A DNA stretch of 64,000 nt from Acidobacteriota bacterium (GTDB taxonomy: Bacteria > Acidobacteriota > Terriglobia > Terriglobales > SCQP01): NCBI GenBank assembly GCA_027459505.1, contig DAIDIE010000036.1, positions 124,001 through 188,000 on the forward strand, written 5' to 3'. Below are positions 8,195-17,616 of the stretch, piece after piece. The notes beneath the pieces are model-generated. The model saw only the letters and a program-made list of their open reading frames with translations, did no database searches and was not told the DNA's origin. The translations under genes and the position numbers were made by a program. Every line of letters begins with the position of its first letter. The stretch's first letter is position 1.

Positions 8195-11100
8195 CTACAA
8201 ATGGTTGAGCAGGTACTCCGCCTGTGCAAGCAGCGCCTGTGCCGTACCCGGGGCAATCTGCCCCGCATTCGCCATAGCACTCACTTGATGGATGAACGCC
8301 TGCAGCTTACCCGACGCGGCCTGCAAATTGCCGCTTGCGATAGCTGCCTGCGCCGAGGCGACCTTGCTGGTGAGCGAGGTCGTGCTGGAGGTAATAGCGC
8401 CCGCGCTTGCGGTGATCTGTCCCGCAAGGCTGTTATAGGTCACGGTTACCGTAATGGAGACCTGGTCTGAAGCGCTGGTATAGTCCACCGCATCGGTGGG
8501 ACTGAACTGGACACTCAGTGTACTGGTCCCAATCGGCAAAATGGTTCCCGCCGCGGGAGTATAGGTAAAGCTGCCCGGCACGTTGGCTGTGGCATTGAGC
8601 TGCGTTCCACTTAGCGGCGTACCGTAAGTGATGGCGGCCGGTGTTGCCCAGCCCAGGACTGGGTTGGCTTTGGCAATCGAGTCATGCACCGTTCCGCTGG
8701 CATTGTTGTAGTTGCCAGTGACGTCCGTAAACGCCCAGGGGTCGGCGGGGTAGTCGCCGGCTTGAACGTGCGCGGTACCGGAAAGGTTTAGGCCGGAGAG
8801 GGGCTCACCCTTCACTCCCACCACGGTGCCTGACGCAACATGGGTGCTGCCGTCGTACGTTACGCTGTAAGGCGTGACCGTGACCGTCGCATTGGCCTTG
8901 TTGATCACATCACTGACCGTGCCGCTGGCGTTGTTATAGTTGCCAGTGGCGTCGGTAAACGTCCAGGCATCATTGTAGGTTCCGGCGCTGGTGTGGGTTG
9001 TCGCCGACAGGCTCAATCCCGTCAAGCTTACCCCGCCCACGCCCGTCACCGTTCCCGTCGCGGTGTGTGCGTTGCCGTCATACGTCACGCTGTAGGGCGT
9101 AACATTGACCGTCGCGTTCGCCTTGTTGATGACGTCGTTAACCGTGCCGCTGGCGTTGTTGTAATTGCCCGTGGCATCGGTAAACGTCCAGCCGTCGTTG
9201 TAGGTTCCGGCGCTGGTGTGGGTTGTCGCCGTCAGGCTCAGTCCCGTCAGGCTTACCCCGCTCACGCCCGTCACCGTCCCCGTCGCGGTGTGCGCGTTGC
9301 CGTCATACGTCACGTTGTAAGGGGTGACGTTAACGGTCGCGTGCGCCTTGTTGATGATGTCGCTAACCGAGCCGCTGGCGTTGTTGTAGTTGCCCGTGGC
9401 ATCGGTAAACGTCCAGGCGTCGTTATAGGTTCCGGCGCTGGTATGGGTCGTCGCCGTCAGGCTCAGTCCCGTCAGGCTTACCCCGCTCACGCCCGTCACC
9501 GCCCCCGTCGCGGTGTGCGCGTTGCCGTCATACGTCACGTTGTAAGGGGTGACGTTGACGGTCGCGTTTGCCTTGTTGATGATGTCGTTGACCGAACCGC
9601 TGGCGTTGTTGTAGTTGCCGGTGACGTCGGTAAACGTCCAGGCGTCGTTGTAGTTTCCGGCGTTGGTGTGGGTCGTCGCCGACAGGCTCAATCCCGCCAG
9701 GCTTACCCCGCCCACGCCCGTCACCGTTCCCGTCGCGGTGTGTGCGTTGCCGTCATACGTCACGTTGTAGGGGGTGACATTGACCGTCACGTTTGCTTTG
9801 TTGATCACAAACGTGCCCGTTGCCGTACCACTGTAGTTCGAATCGCTCACCGTGGCGGTCACAGAATACGAACCGGCGTGAGTTTGCGGAGCATTGCTCC
9901 AAACGATACTCAGACCAGACGGGCTGGTGATCGCCGACGGCGATAACGCGGTCCCATTGTAGGTCTGACTGAGATTTGAAAGAGTGACTGTCGCAACCGC
10001 CTTTTGCGCCGCGACCTGCTGGCTGACGTTAGAGGCCGCGTTGTAGTCGGTGTTGCCTGCCTGCGAATACGTTACCGTGCAGACACCGGTGCCGCTGGTC
10101 ATGGTAATGGCGGCGTTCCCGCTGCCATTGCCGGAGCATGCTCCGCTCCCGGTAATGGTCACCGGCAAGCCCGAACTGGCGGTGGCGGCAACATTGAAGT
10201 TGGCGTTAAAGACCCCTGACGCGGGCGCGCCGCTGGTGACCGTAATCGTCTGGTCGGATTTCAAGGTCTGTCCGACCAGGGCCACTTGCGGTGCATTGGA
10301 CGCATTGCTCACGATAGTAATCGAGCCGGTGTCGCCCCCAAAGGCGGTCGGCAGGAAGGTGACCGTCAGCAAGCAACTTCCCCCGGGAGCGATAGTCACA
10401 CCCAGACAGTTGTTGGTTTGCGTGAAGAAACTGTTGCTGCTGGATATCTGAACCGCGGAGATGCTCAACGGATCGGCGCTGTCCGCATTGGAGACTTCCA
10501 CCTGGGAGCTACTGGACTGATTGAGCAGTGCGGATAACGAGACAGCCACGGGATTCACCGAGACAGTGGGGAATCCACCGACACCGGTGAGGTAGACCGT
10601 TTGTGGGCTGTCCGGGGCATTATCGGTAACCAGCAGAACGCCGCTGACAATGCCATTCTGTGTCGGGGCAAAGCTTACGCCGATCGTGCAGTTCCCTCCC
10701 CCCGTATTCAGCACCGCGCCATTGCAGGTGGTGTTCAGGCTGAATTCCGGTGATCCGAGCAGGCTTACCGAGGAGATCGAAAGGGGCAGAACGTTTCCAG
10801 TCGCTCCATTTTGCACGGACAACTGGGTCACTTGCGTGCTGTTGAGCGCGGTGTTGCTGAAAGAAACAGCCTGCAACAACCCATTCTGTCGCGTGCCACT
10901 CAACACCGCCTGCGCATAGGCGCTTGATGAATTCACCGTCGCGCTGCCATTGACCTGGGTATTGACCAGGTTGAATGAGGTCGCTGCGGCGCCATCGATA
11001 TCGGTCACCGCGCTGGGTATTTGAGACGCCGCCGTATCACCGCCGTTGTGGGAAACGTTGTAGAGATCGGTACCGCTGGTGGCGGTTCCAAAGGGCGAGG

Positions 11101-12544
11101 CACTGGCGTTGAAGATCGCGACCGTCCCGTCGAGGTTGAAGATCCCTCCACCCAGTCCTTGGCCGCCCGCCGCGCCGCTACCTCCGGAACCACCGCCATT
11201 CGCGTGGTTGGAGCTGAACTCATCGGAACCGGCTATCACCGTACCCAACTGGTTGAAGATGGCGCCACCCATGCCGGCGCCGCCGCCGCCCGGACCACCG
11301 CAGCAATAAGAGAAGCCGGCGCCATGACCGGCGCCAAAGCCACCTGCGCCGCCCGCGGCAAATTGGTAAATACCCGCGCCGCCACCGCCAAAGCCGCCAG
11401 CCCCGGTGTAATCGCCATCGCTGCCCCCACCACCACCGAAGCCGCCATTACCGCCACCGGACGTGCCGCCGCCGCCACCGCCGCCGACGCCGCCGCCACC
11501 GCCACCGCCAATGCCGGCGCCCGATCCACCTCCACCAAAGGCGCCCCCGCCGCCGCCGCAAAAGCCGTTCCACTCACCAATGCCGTACCCACCGTTACCG
11601 CCACCCTGGGCGCCGGCACCGGGGTAATAAAAGAACGGATAGGTGTTGGTGTAGCCGTTGCTCAGGCCGCCATTTTCGCCGACCAGGAAGCCGCCACCAC
11701 CACCGCCGCCGTTTTCCGACTGACCCGAGCCGGCGCCGTTGCCGCCGTAGGTACTGGTCCCGCCGGAGCAGCCGTTGCCGCCTTCGTTGGCGATAAAGCC
11801 TCCGCCCGGAACTGCGCTATAGCCTCCATCGCTGCCGTTACCGCGGAAGCCGCCGCCGGCGGCGCCGTAACCGTTATCCGAGCTTCCACCGTTGCCGCCC
11901 ATGCCGCCACCGCCCCCGCCACCGTAGCCGTAAGCGCCACCAAAGCCGCCACCGCCGCTGCCGCCCTGAGCGGTATTGCCGCTGAACTGCACGCGAACGA
12001 CATGCAACGTCCCCTGGTTGAAAATGGCGCCGCCCATTCCGGCGCCGCCACCGCCACCCGCATAGCCGTGGCCGCCATTGCCGCCCAGCGCCAAGCCGTT
12101 TTGTAAGGTCAGATCACTCAGCGTCAAACTGCCCGCCGGAACACCCGCCGCATACCCGCCCGCTACATAAAAGAAGCGAAACTTGGGCGCGTTACTGGCC
12201 CGCACGATCGTCGCGCCACCACCGACAATCAAAATGCTGGAGGTGATGGCCGGAAACGCATTAGGTCCATACCAATAGTTGTCCGGCTGACTGACGATGT
12301 ACTGCCCGCCCGAGGCCAAAACGATTGTGCCGCCACCGTTGTAATTCAGGGTGTTAATCGCCGAAATCAGGCCGGCAACATCGCCGTTCGCAACATCAAT
12401 GACCTGGTTTTGAGCGTAGGCAGGTAAGCACAAGAAAAGGCCGATCAGCAGCAACAACGAAGTTCGCGTGCGGCTGAACCAAGAGCGTGTATTGGTCGAA
12501 CACTGCGTTGATCTTTGGAAAGAGCTCCGGCGACGGGCAACCAT
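8195..12544 (-). CDS. Giant secreted mosaic protein: PMP-like/glycine-rich, choice-of-anchor D and MBG repeats
   Basis: The protein has 1449 residues with a long basic n-region and signal peptide ending LCLPAYAQ near 45. Residues about 50-170 resemble a right-handed beta-helix. Two PMP-type motifs (GGAIFNQGTLHVVRVQFSGN, GGAIFNQLGTVIAGSDEFSS) flank about 230 residues that are largely Gly/Ala, PGRS-like. Two choice-of-anchor D modules follow (CTIGVSFAPTQNG..., CLLTVTFLPTAFGGD...), then one divergent and five near-identical MBG modules (YDGNAHTATG), one further MBG-like module and a helical C-terminus (QITASAGAITSSTTS...). No sortase, PEP-CTERM or autotransporter barrel is seen, so it may be released or held by an unknown route. 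It probably acts as an adhesin or matrix protein. A GGAG sits 9 bases before the start. Confidence 0.88.
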   Translation of the reverse strand: MVARRRSSFQRSTQCSTNTRSWFSRTRTSLLLLIGLFLCLPAYAQNQVIDVANGDVAGLISAINTLNYNGGGTIVLASGGQYIVSQPDNYWYGPNAFPAITSSILIVGGGATIVRASNAPKFRFFYVAGGYAAGVPAGSLTLSDLTLQNGLALGGNGGHGYAGGGGGAGMGGAIFNQGTLHVVRVQFSGNTAQGGSGGGGFGGAYGYGGGGGGGMGGNGGSSDNGYGAAGGGFRGNGSDGGYSAVPGGGFIANEGGNGCSGGTSTYGGNGAGSGQSENGGGGGGGFLVGENGGLSNGYTNTYPFFYYPGAGAQGGGNGGYGIGEWNGFCGGGGGAFGGGGSGAGIGGGGGGGVGGGGGGGTSGGGNGGFGGGGGSDGDYTGAGGFGGGGAGIYQFAAGGAGGFGAGHGAGFSYCCGGPGGGGAGMGGAIFNQLGTVIAGSDEFSSNHANGGGSGGSGAAGGQGLGGGIFNLDGTVAIFNASASPFGTATSGTDLYNVSHNGGDTAASQIPSAVTDIDGAAATSFNLVNTQVNGSATVNSSSAYAQAVLSGTRQNGLLQAVSFSNTALNSTQVTQLSVQNGATGNVLPLSISSVSLLGSPEFSLNTTCNGAVLNTGGGNCTIGVSFAPTQNGIVSGVLLVTDNAPDSPQTVYLTGVGGFPTVSVNPVAVSLSALLNQSSSSQVEVSNADSADPLSISAVQISSSNSFFTQTNNCLGVTIAPGGSCLLTVTFLPTAFGGDTGSITIVSNASNAPQVALVGQTLKSDQTITVTSGAPASGVFNANFNVAATASSGLPVTITGSGACSGNGSGNAAITMTSGTGVCTVTYSQAGNTDYNAASNVSQQVAAQKAVATVTLSNLSQTYNGTALSPSAITSPSGLSIVWSNAPQTHAGSYSVTATVSDSNYSGTATGTFVINKANVTVNVTPYNVTYDGNAHTATGTVTGVGGVSLAGLSLSATTHTNAGNYNDAWTFTDVTGNYNNASGSVNDIINKANATVNVTPYNVTYDGNAHTATGAVTGVSGVSLTGLSLTATTHTSAGTYNDAWTFTDATGNYNNASGSVSDIINKAHATVNVTPYNVTYDGNAHTATGTVTGVSGVSLTGLSLTATTHTSAGTYNDGWTFTDATGNYNNASGTVNDVINKANATVNVTPYSVTYDGNAHTATGTVTGVGGVSLTGLSLSATTHTSAGTYNDAWTFTDATGNYNNASGTVSDVINKANATVTVTPYSVTYDGSTHVASGTVVGVKGEPLSGLNLSGTAHVQAGDYPADPWAFTDVTGNYNNASGTVHDSIAKANPVLGWATPAAITYGTPLSGTQLNATANVPGSFTYTPAAGTILPIGTSTLSVQFSPTDAVDYTSASDQVSITVTVTYNSLAGQITASAGAITSSTTSLTSKVASAQAAIASGNLQAASGKLQAFIHQVSAMANAGQIAPGTAQALLAQAEYLLNHL
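8672..9799 (-). repeat. Five tandem MBG-module repeats of about 225 bp
   Basis: On the minus strand the units run 9799-9575, 9574-9350, 9349-9125, 9124-8900 and 8899-8672. The first four are 75 codons each and very alike, and the last is 76 codons and more diverged. Each encodes NVTPYNVTYDGNAHTATG-type residues and ends GNYNNASG followed by NKA. They lie inside the giant secreted-protein gene and probably expand or contract by recombination. Confidence 0.93.
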
Positions 12545-13078
12545 GAGTGATACTCCAGTGAGGCGAAGTAGACGCGATTGTGAGTTGTATCACAGAAGTG
12601 GGAGCGCCCTGCACTATTATTTTTTGCAGCGCCTAATTATCCGCAACTAATATGCGCAACAGCCCCAAAAAGTGTGTCCGCCGCGAAGAAAGCGCTTATA
12701 TTCGGCTCCTGGCAAAACCCACCCCCACAGGTGGACTCACGGGGAAACAGGACGTGACTGGAGCACGAGATTTCTCTACCTGCGCTCGACGAAAACGCAC
12801 CAGGCCGGCATCCAAGGAACGGCATCGCCGCTGAGCCGCCTGCGGAACGCGGTGGCTCGTTCCGAAGGAGCCGAATAAAAAGCTTCACGGCGCGCAGGCA
12901 GTCCGCCGGCAGTGCTCGCGAAGAGCAATGATCACAAGAGTGGTGGCGCTTTGAGCTTCGCGGTCCGGCGGCAACAAGAAACCTGCCTCCATTGCCCGGG
13001 GCCGAACGAATCGGGCATCATAGAAGGTCAGCGTTGCCGCTCGATTCACGCTGAATGCTTCCGCCGCCGTGATCGACA
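12545..13078. other. Divergent intergenic region, 534 bp, without a convincing gene
   Basis: The stretch separates the giant secreted-protein gene (-) from the alpha/beta-hydrolase gene (+), so it must hold both promoters. A short open frame at 12637-12888 (-) has no family resemblance. Around 12833-12872 three short arms, GAGCC, GGCTC and GAGCC, could form two mutually exclusive hairpins in the leader of the plus-strand gene. No convincing sigma-70 promoter was identified. Confidence 0.4.
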
Positions 13079-14143
13079 ATGCTGAAATTCTATCGACAAG
13101 CCATTCTGCGCTGGGAGAAAGAGCTGGCCAGCCACGATCCCTACCGCTTCACCAGGCCTTTTGAGTGGGGCTGGGAATGGCTGCGCGTGGGACCCATCCA
13201 GGGGCTGCCGGCGCAAATTCCGGACAGCGTTCCCGCCAACATCCAACTACAGATACTCAAGCAGTGGAACCAGCGCGTGCTGGCCGGTAGCGACGCCTTT
13301 TTCAGCTACCAGCGAGTTCAGGATTACCGGCTCGACACCATTGCCGGCCAACGCGAGCGGGTGCTGCGCTTCACCTCAGCGGTACCGACACCCTATCCGG
13401 AAAACAACACCGTGCATGCCCGCTGGTATCCCGCCAATCGCGGACGCGCGGTTATTGTCCTGCCGCAATGGAATTCCGATGCCGAGGGACATCTCGGGCT
13501 GTGCCGCATTTTTCAGAAATTTGGCATCGCCAGCCTGCGCCTCAGCATGCCCTATCACGATGACCGGCGGCCGGCGCATCTGCAGCGCGCGGAATACACC
13601 GTGGACAGCAACATCGGCCGCACGATTCAAGCCGCCCGTCAGGCGGTAATTGACATCCGCGCCTGCCTGGACTGGCTGGAACTGCAAGGCTACGAGTCGC
13701 TGGGGATTGTTGGGACAAGTCTGGGCTCCTGCTACGCGTTCTTAGCGGCGGCGCACGAATCCAGGTTACGGGTCAACGCCTTCAATCACGTCTCGCCCTA
13801 CTTTGGCGATGTCGTCTGGACCGGCATGTCGACGCGCCACGTGCGCGCCGGCCTGGAGACGCATTTGGATCAGGACGGGCTGCGCGAAGCCTGGCGCGTG
13901 ATCAGTCCCGCCAGCTATCTGCCGAAGATGCAGGGGGCCAACAAGCGGAACCTGCTGATTTGGGCGCGCTACGATCCTTCGTTCCTGCCGGAGTTCAGCC
14001 GTGAGGTCTTGCGCTCGTTCCGGGAACTCCGCCTGGATCATCAGGTGCGGGCGCTGCCCTGCGGCCATTACACCACCGGGCAAGCGCCGTTCAAGTATAT
14101 GGACGCCTACCATCTCACGCGTTTTCTGGCGCGCAATCTCTGA
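13079..14143 (+). CDS. Alpha/beta hydrolase
   Basis: The protein has 354 residues with no signal peptide. The fold is marked by VIVLPQWNSDAEGH (strand-loop before the oxyanion region), the nucleophile elbow IVGTSLGSCYA (G-T-S-L-G), a candidate acid in LIWARYDPSF and a catalytic His in ALPCGHYTTGQAPF. Spacing is as expected for a Ser-Asp-His esterase or lipase-like enzyme. An N-terminal extension of about 100 residues (YRQAILRWEKELASHDPYRF...) is unusual. The substrate is unknown. It is followed by the DUF971 gene at a gap of about 20 bases, probably cotranscribed. No strong Shine-Dalgarno sequence precedes the ATG. Confidence 0.82.
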   Translation: MLKFYRQAILRWEKELASHDPYRFTRPFEWGWEWLRVGPIQGLPAQIPDSVPANIQLQILKQWNQRVLAGSDAFFSYQRVQDYRLDTIAGQRERVLRFTSAVPTPYPENNTVHARWYPANRGRAVIVLPQWNSDAEGHLGLCRIFQKFGIASLRLSMPYHDDRRPAHLQRAEYTVDSNIGRTIQAARQAVIDIRACLDWLELQGYESLGIVGTSLGSCYAFLAAAHESRLRVNAFNHVSPYFGDVVWTGMSTRHVRAGLETHLDQDGLREAWRVISPASYLPKMQGANKRNLLIWARYDPSFLPEFSREVLRSFRELRLDHQVRALPCGHYTTGQAPFKYMDAYHLTRFLARNL

Positions 14144-14164
14144 AGCGCAATAATAGTGAAAGGA

Positions 14165-14536
14165 ATGAATTCAGACCCGGTCAAAGTCGACGTTTCCCTC
14201 AGCCAGGGGGTGACCATTCAATGGCGCGACGGGCACGTCAGCCGCTATGCCATTCGCGCCCTCCGCGAGTCCTGTCCGTGCGCCGGCTGCACGGGCGCCC
14301 ACGGCGAGGTCACCACCGCGCCCGCGCCGCTGCCCGCCTCAAACCCACTGCAAATCTTCAAGCCCAACGGCTCGACCCTGCTGCGCGTCGCGCCGGTCGG
14401 CAACTACGCGCTGCAGTTTTTCTTTAGCGACGAGCACAACGCCGGCATTTTTACCTGGGAGTACCTGCGCGAGCTGTGCCCGTGTGAAGAATGCCGGAAG
14501 GCGGTTGACACCCAACAACATCGGACGAAAACCTAG
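14165..14536 (+). CDS. DUF971 (GBBH-like N-terminal domain) protein
   Basis: The protein has about 123 residues. The domain starts with VKVDVSLSQGVTIQWRDGHVSRYAIRALRESCPCAGC and ends with FTWEYLRELCPCEECR. Two CPCxxC clusters are typical of the family and could hold a metal. The same domain is found in gamma-butyrobetaine hydroxylase and in proteins linked to Fe-S/ApbC metabolism, but a free-standing function is not established. A GTG at 14156 is an alternative start. Its stop overlaps the stop of the convergent dGTPase gene in one CTAG. Confidence 0.82.
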   Translation: MNSDPVKVDVSLSQGVTIQWRDGHVSRYAIRALRESCPCAGCTGAHGEVTTAPAPLPASNPLQIFKPNGSTLLRVAPVGNYALQFFFSDEHNAGIFTWEYLRELCPCEECRKAVDTQQHRTKT

Positions 14537-15687
14537 ACGTAGATCCGCTTCGTGCTGCCGTACTGCAGATGGAGTTGGGTGATGTAGTTGTCGGTCATTC
14601 CCGCCAGATAATCGCAGACCACCCGATGGGGCGGCATGGCGGCAATCTTGGCCTGATACGACCGGGGCAGCAACTCGGGATGCGTGGTATAGAGCTCAAA
14701 CATTTCCGCTACCAGCGCACCGGCATGCTCCTTTTCCGCATGCAACTGGGGGTGCTGATAGACATTCGCCAGCAGGAAGGCTTTGAGTTCTCGCCGCTCG
14801 CTCTCCACATCTGATGAAAATCCGACCAGCCGGTGGGGATGAGCCCGCACGGCTTCCACGGCGGCTTCGTGATCGTCGCCGGGGTCGGGCAGCTGTTCTA
14901 CATTCAAAGCCGTGCTTCGAATGAGATCGGTGACAAAGTAGTCAATCATCAGGCGCAACGCTTCATTGAAACGCAGTTTTTCCGGTGCCTGTGGCGACTC
15001 CAAACGAACTTCTTCCAGTAAACGTCCAAACAGGCTCACACCCAAACGAAGCTGCTCGATCGAGACGAGGTGAGCTTCAAAGGCGTCGTCCAGGTCCGCG
15101 GCCCCGTAGCTGATCTCGTCGGTGAGGTCGATGAGCTGCGCCTCCAATGGCGGGCGCTGATCGAGACGATATTCACTCAATTCCAGATGCTCGCCGGGTT
15201 TGTAGTCGTGGGAATGTTTGATGATCCCCTCGCGAACTTCGAACGTGAGGTTGAGGCCGGGAAAGGCGGCATAGCGGACTTCGAACTCCTCGACGATGCG
15301 CAGCGCGTGCAGGTTGTGATCGAAAGAATCACCGTGAAGACGCATGGCGCGGTCGAGTGCCTCCTCGCCGGAATGGCCAAATGGGGGATGGCCGATGTCG
15401 TGCGCCAGCGCCAGTGTCTCCACCAATTCGCTGTTCAGACTCAGGGCCTGCGCCACGGTACGGGAAATTTGCGAAACTTCCAGCGTGTGGGTCAAACGGT
15501 TGCGGAAATGATCCGAATAACGGCGGGTGAATACCTGGGTTTTGCTCTCCAAGCGGCGGAAGGCGCGCGAATGCACGATCCGGTCGCGGTCACGCTGGAA
15601 CTCGGAACGATAGGGGTGGGCGGTTTCCGGGCAGCGGCGGCCGCGCGACAATTCGTCCCGAAACGCGAAGCGGCCCGCAGGCGACAT
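14533..15687 (-). CDS. Deoxyguanosinetriphosphate triphosphohydrolase-like HD enzyme
   Basis: The protein has 384 residues from the ATG at 15687. The frame upstream is not conserved in character. The HD metal site is complete: His67 (NRLTHTLEVSQISR), His96-Asp97 (LAHDIGHPPFGHSGE) and a later Asp in DEISYGAADLDDA. RAFRRLESKTQVF is the family hallmark upstream of the HD core. Such enzymes hydrolyse dNTPs to deoxynucleosides and triphosphate, controlling dNTP pools. Substrate preference differs between subgroups, so the E. coli name dgt is not assigned. It is convergent with the DUF971 gene. Confidence 0.92.
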   Translation of the reverse strand: MSPAGRFAFRDELSRGRRCPETAHPYRSEFQRDRDRIVHSRAFRRLESKTQVFTRRYSDHFRNRLTHTLEVSQISRTVAQALSLNSELVETLALAHDIGHPPFGHSGEEALDRAMRLHGDSFDHNLHALRIVEEFEVRYAAFPGLNLTFEVREGIIKHSHDYKPGEHLELSEYRLDQRPPLEAQLIDLTDEISYGAADLDDAFEAHLVSIEQLRLGVSLFGRLLEEVRLESPQAPEKLRFNEALRLMIDYFVTDLIRSTALNVEQLPDPGDDHEAAVEAVRAHPHRLVGFSSDVESERRELKAFLLANVYQHPQLHAEKEHAGALVAEMFELYTTHPELLPRSYQAKIAAMPPHRVVCDYLAGMTDNYITQLHLQYGSTKRIYV

Positions 15688-15881
15688 ACAGCAATTATAA
15701 CGGTCCACCGGTAGTGCATGCTGGGCTTCCACCGAAATGGCACCCGAATGGGTGTTTCGGGGCGGAAGATGCGCCCGAGCCCCTGGGCGCGTCAGGCGTG
15801 GTACTGCTACCAAAGCAGCAGCACTCCTTTCGCGAGCTGCCCGGCATCTCATCCCCACAAGTACTCCAGGTGGTTGAGGCG

Positions 15882-16244
15882 ATGAATTGGGCTAGCACGG
15901 TTGCCGCAAGCGTGACCGCGGCGGTGGTATTGTGGGGCGCGTTCTTGCAGTTCGCCCACTACAACCTCAAGGGCAAGCGGTCGCGCAACAGGTCGTACCT
16001 GCTGGCAGCCGCCGGGCTGCTGCTGGTATTCGTGTCACTGATGGGGACCCAACCGTTGCGTCCGGTGCTTCTGCTGTTGACACGGCCACAAATGCGTCTA
16101 GCGACGTTCCTGGCGGGCTGCGTCTTTTTGTTAAGCGCGCTGGCAACATTTCTCTACCTCACCTATCTGCGCCCTTATCGGCTGCGCTTTGAAGACCGGC
16201 TGGTGCAACATCTTCCCGATGGTCCGGCGCCGGAGGATCAGTGA
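15882..16244 (+). CDS. Small membrane protein upstream of the Nramp-like transporter
   Basis: The protein has 120 residues, starting at MNWASTV. The open frame upstream of this ATG has no membrane or domain pattern. Three hydrophobic segments lie near residues 5-22, 38-55 and 74-92, with a soluble tail ending LPDGPAPEDQ. The stop overlaps the GTG of the transporter gene by four bases (GTGA), which suggests coupled translation and a possible accessory role. No known family was recognised. Confidence 0.65.
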   Translation: MNWASTVAASVTAAVVLWGAFLQFAHYNLKGKRSRNRSYLLAAAGLLLVFVSLMGTQPLRPVLLLLTRPQMRLATFLAGCVFLLSALATFLYLTYLRPYRLRFEDRLVQHLPDGPAPEDQ

Positions 16245-17482
16245 AACCCGCCCGCTCCGGGCGGAGGGCGAGCCGCTGGCGACAATGGCGACGGGCGGTG
16301 GGGCCTGGACTGGTGGCTGGTGGCGCCAATAATGATCCCGCCGGCATCGCCACCTTTGCGATGGTAGGGGCGCTGACCGGCTTCACGCAGCTCTGGATCC
16401 TGCTGATCACCACCCCCATGCTGATCGCCGTGCAGGTCATCTGTGGGGTGGTCGGAGTGGAGACCCGGCGGGGACTCGCAACGCTGCTGCGCATCCGCTT
16501 TGGGTGGCTCCTCGGCCTGCTGCTGACATTGGCCTTCGTCATCGGCAACTTTGCCGCGCTCACGGCCGATACGCTAATTCTGAGCGACGCGCTTGCGCTG
16601 CTGACTGGGCTCCCGCACTGGTATTTTCCCGTCCTGATCGTCTTTCTCGGTTGGAGTCTGCTGGTCTTCCACAATTTCCGCAGACTGATCGGCACGCTGG
16701 TACTGCTCAACCTGAGCTTCGTGACCTACATCATCGGAGCGTTCCTGTTGCACCCGCACTGGCTGATGATCCTGAAAGACAGTTTTCTGCCTCATTTCCA
16801 TGCTCCGGGAGTGGGGCGGCGGGAATTCCTCACCAGTGCGGCCGCTCTCTTCGGCTGCCGGCTCTCTCCATATCTGTTTTTCTGGCAGGCCAGCGCGGAG
16901 ACGGAGAAGTACACCGACGTGCGGCTGCGCGGGCAGACGGAATTGGACATTTCAGTGGGAATGGCCGTATCGAATCTGATCGGTTACTGCATTATTGTGA
17001 CGACCGGAGCAACACTGTTTGCGCATCATATTCGGGTCGACTCGGTGGCGCAGGCCGCCGAGGCGCTGCTGCCGGTTGCCGGACCGGCGGCGCACCTGCT
17101 TTTTACGCTGGGCATTCTGGGCTCAGGCTTGATCGCCATCCCCGTGCTGGCGGCCACCTCCAGTTACGCGGTGGCGGAGACCATGGAATGGCGCCGGGGA
17201 CTGCAACAGCGGCCCTGGCAGGCACGCCGCTTTTACATGGTGCTTTCCGGCGTTTTATTGCTGGTAGGGATCATGAGCTACCTACCGATTGCAGCCATCA
17301 GCATCGCCTTCTGGTCGCAGGTCTTCTGGGGAGTCCTGGCTCCGGTAATTTTGTTTTTGGTGCTCTTTATTGAACGCCGCCAAAGCCGGGAGCGGCGTTT
17401 ACCGATCTCGTTTCCCAAGCGCTTCTGGCTGGCAACCGCTGGGATTATGATGTCGCTGGTGGTGATCCTGATGCTGATTTGA
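16241..17482 (+). CDS. Nramp-family divalent metal transporter, variant motifs
   Basis: The protein has 413 residues and about eleven membrane segments. The start resembles Nramp proteins: AVGPGLVAGGANNDPAGIATF at 19-39, where canonical members have D-P-G-N and this one has D32-P-A-G. In the sixth helix the canonical M-P-H is S209-P-Y (FGCRLSPYLFFWQASAE). These substitutions mark a widespread bacterial Nramp-like subgroup whose ion is less certain than Mn/Fe. It acts in the inner membrane. It overlaps the small membrane-protein gene upstream. No riboswitch-like leader is seen. Confidence 0.85.
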   Translation: MKPARSGRRASRWRQWRRAVGPGLVAGGANNDPAGIATFAMVGALTGFTQLWILLITTPMLIAVQVICGVVGVETRRGLATLLRIRFGWLLGLLLTLAFVIGNFAALTADTLILSDALALLTGLPHWYFPVLIVFLGWSLLVFHNFRRLIGTLVLLNLSFVTYIIGAFLLHPHWLMILKDSFLPHFHAPGVGRREFLTSAAALFGCRLSPYLFFWQASAETEKYTDVRLRGQTELDISVGMAVSNLIGYCIIVTTGATLFAHHIRVDSVAQAAEALLPVAGPAAHLLFTLGILGSGLIAIPVLAATSSYAVAETMEWRRGLQQRPWQARRFYMVLSGVLLLVGIMSYLPIAAISIAFWSQVFWGVLAPVILFLVLFIERRQSRERRLPISFPKRFWLATAGIMMSLVVILMLI

Positions 17483-17616
17483 GGCTACGATCACGCAGTT
17501 TGTGAACGGCGAAGCGAGCCACGACCGCAGCAGGAGCGAAGGTGCGCCAACCCGCACTCAAAAGGTACGTGGCGCCTCTCGCCGGTACATCTTTTCGACA
17601 CCGCGCCCCCCAACTC

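Noticed and set aside
8672..9799. Possible CRISPR or minisatellite array
   Set aside because: The units are 225 bp, contiguous without spacers, in frame and coding, so they are protein-module repeats.
8840..9946. Plus-strand 368-codon open frame with regular internal repeats
   Set aside because: The repeats are only the complement of the MBG modules in the giant secreted-protein gene, and no independent protein features are present.
11021..12106. Plus-strand Ala/Thr-rich open frame
   Set aside because: It is the complement of the Gly-rich segment of the giant protein and is fully explained by that composition.
12637..12888. 83-codon minus-strand frame in the 12.5-13.1 kb gap
   Set aside because: The composition is not protein-like, there is no Shine-Dalgarno sequence and no recognisable family. 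It cannot be excluded but is not supported.
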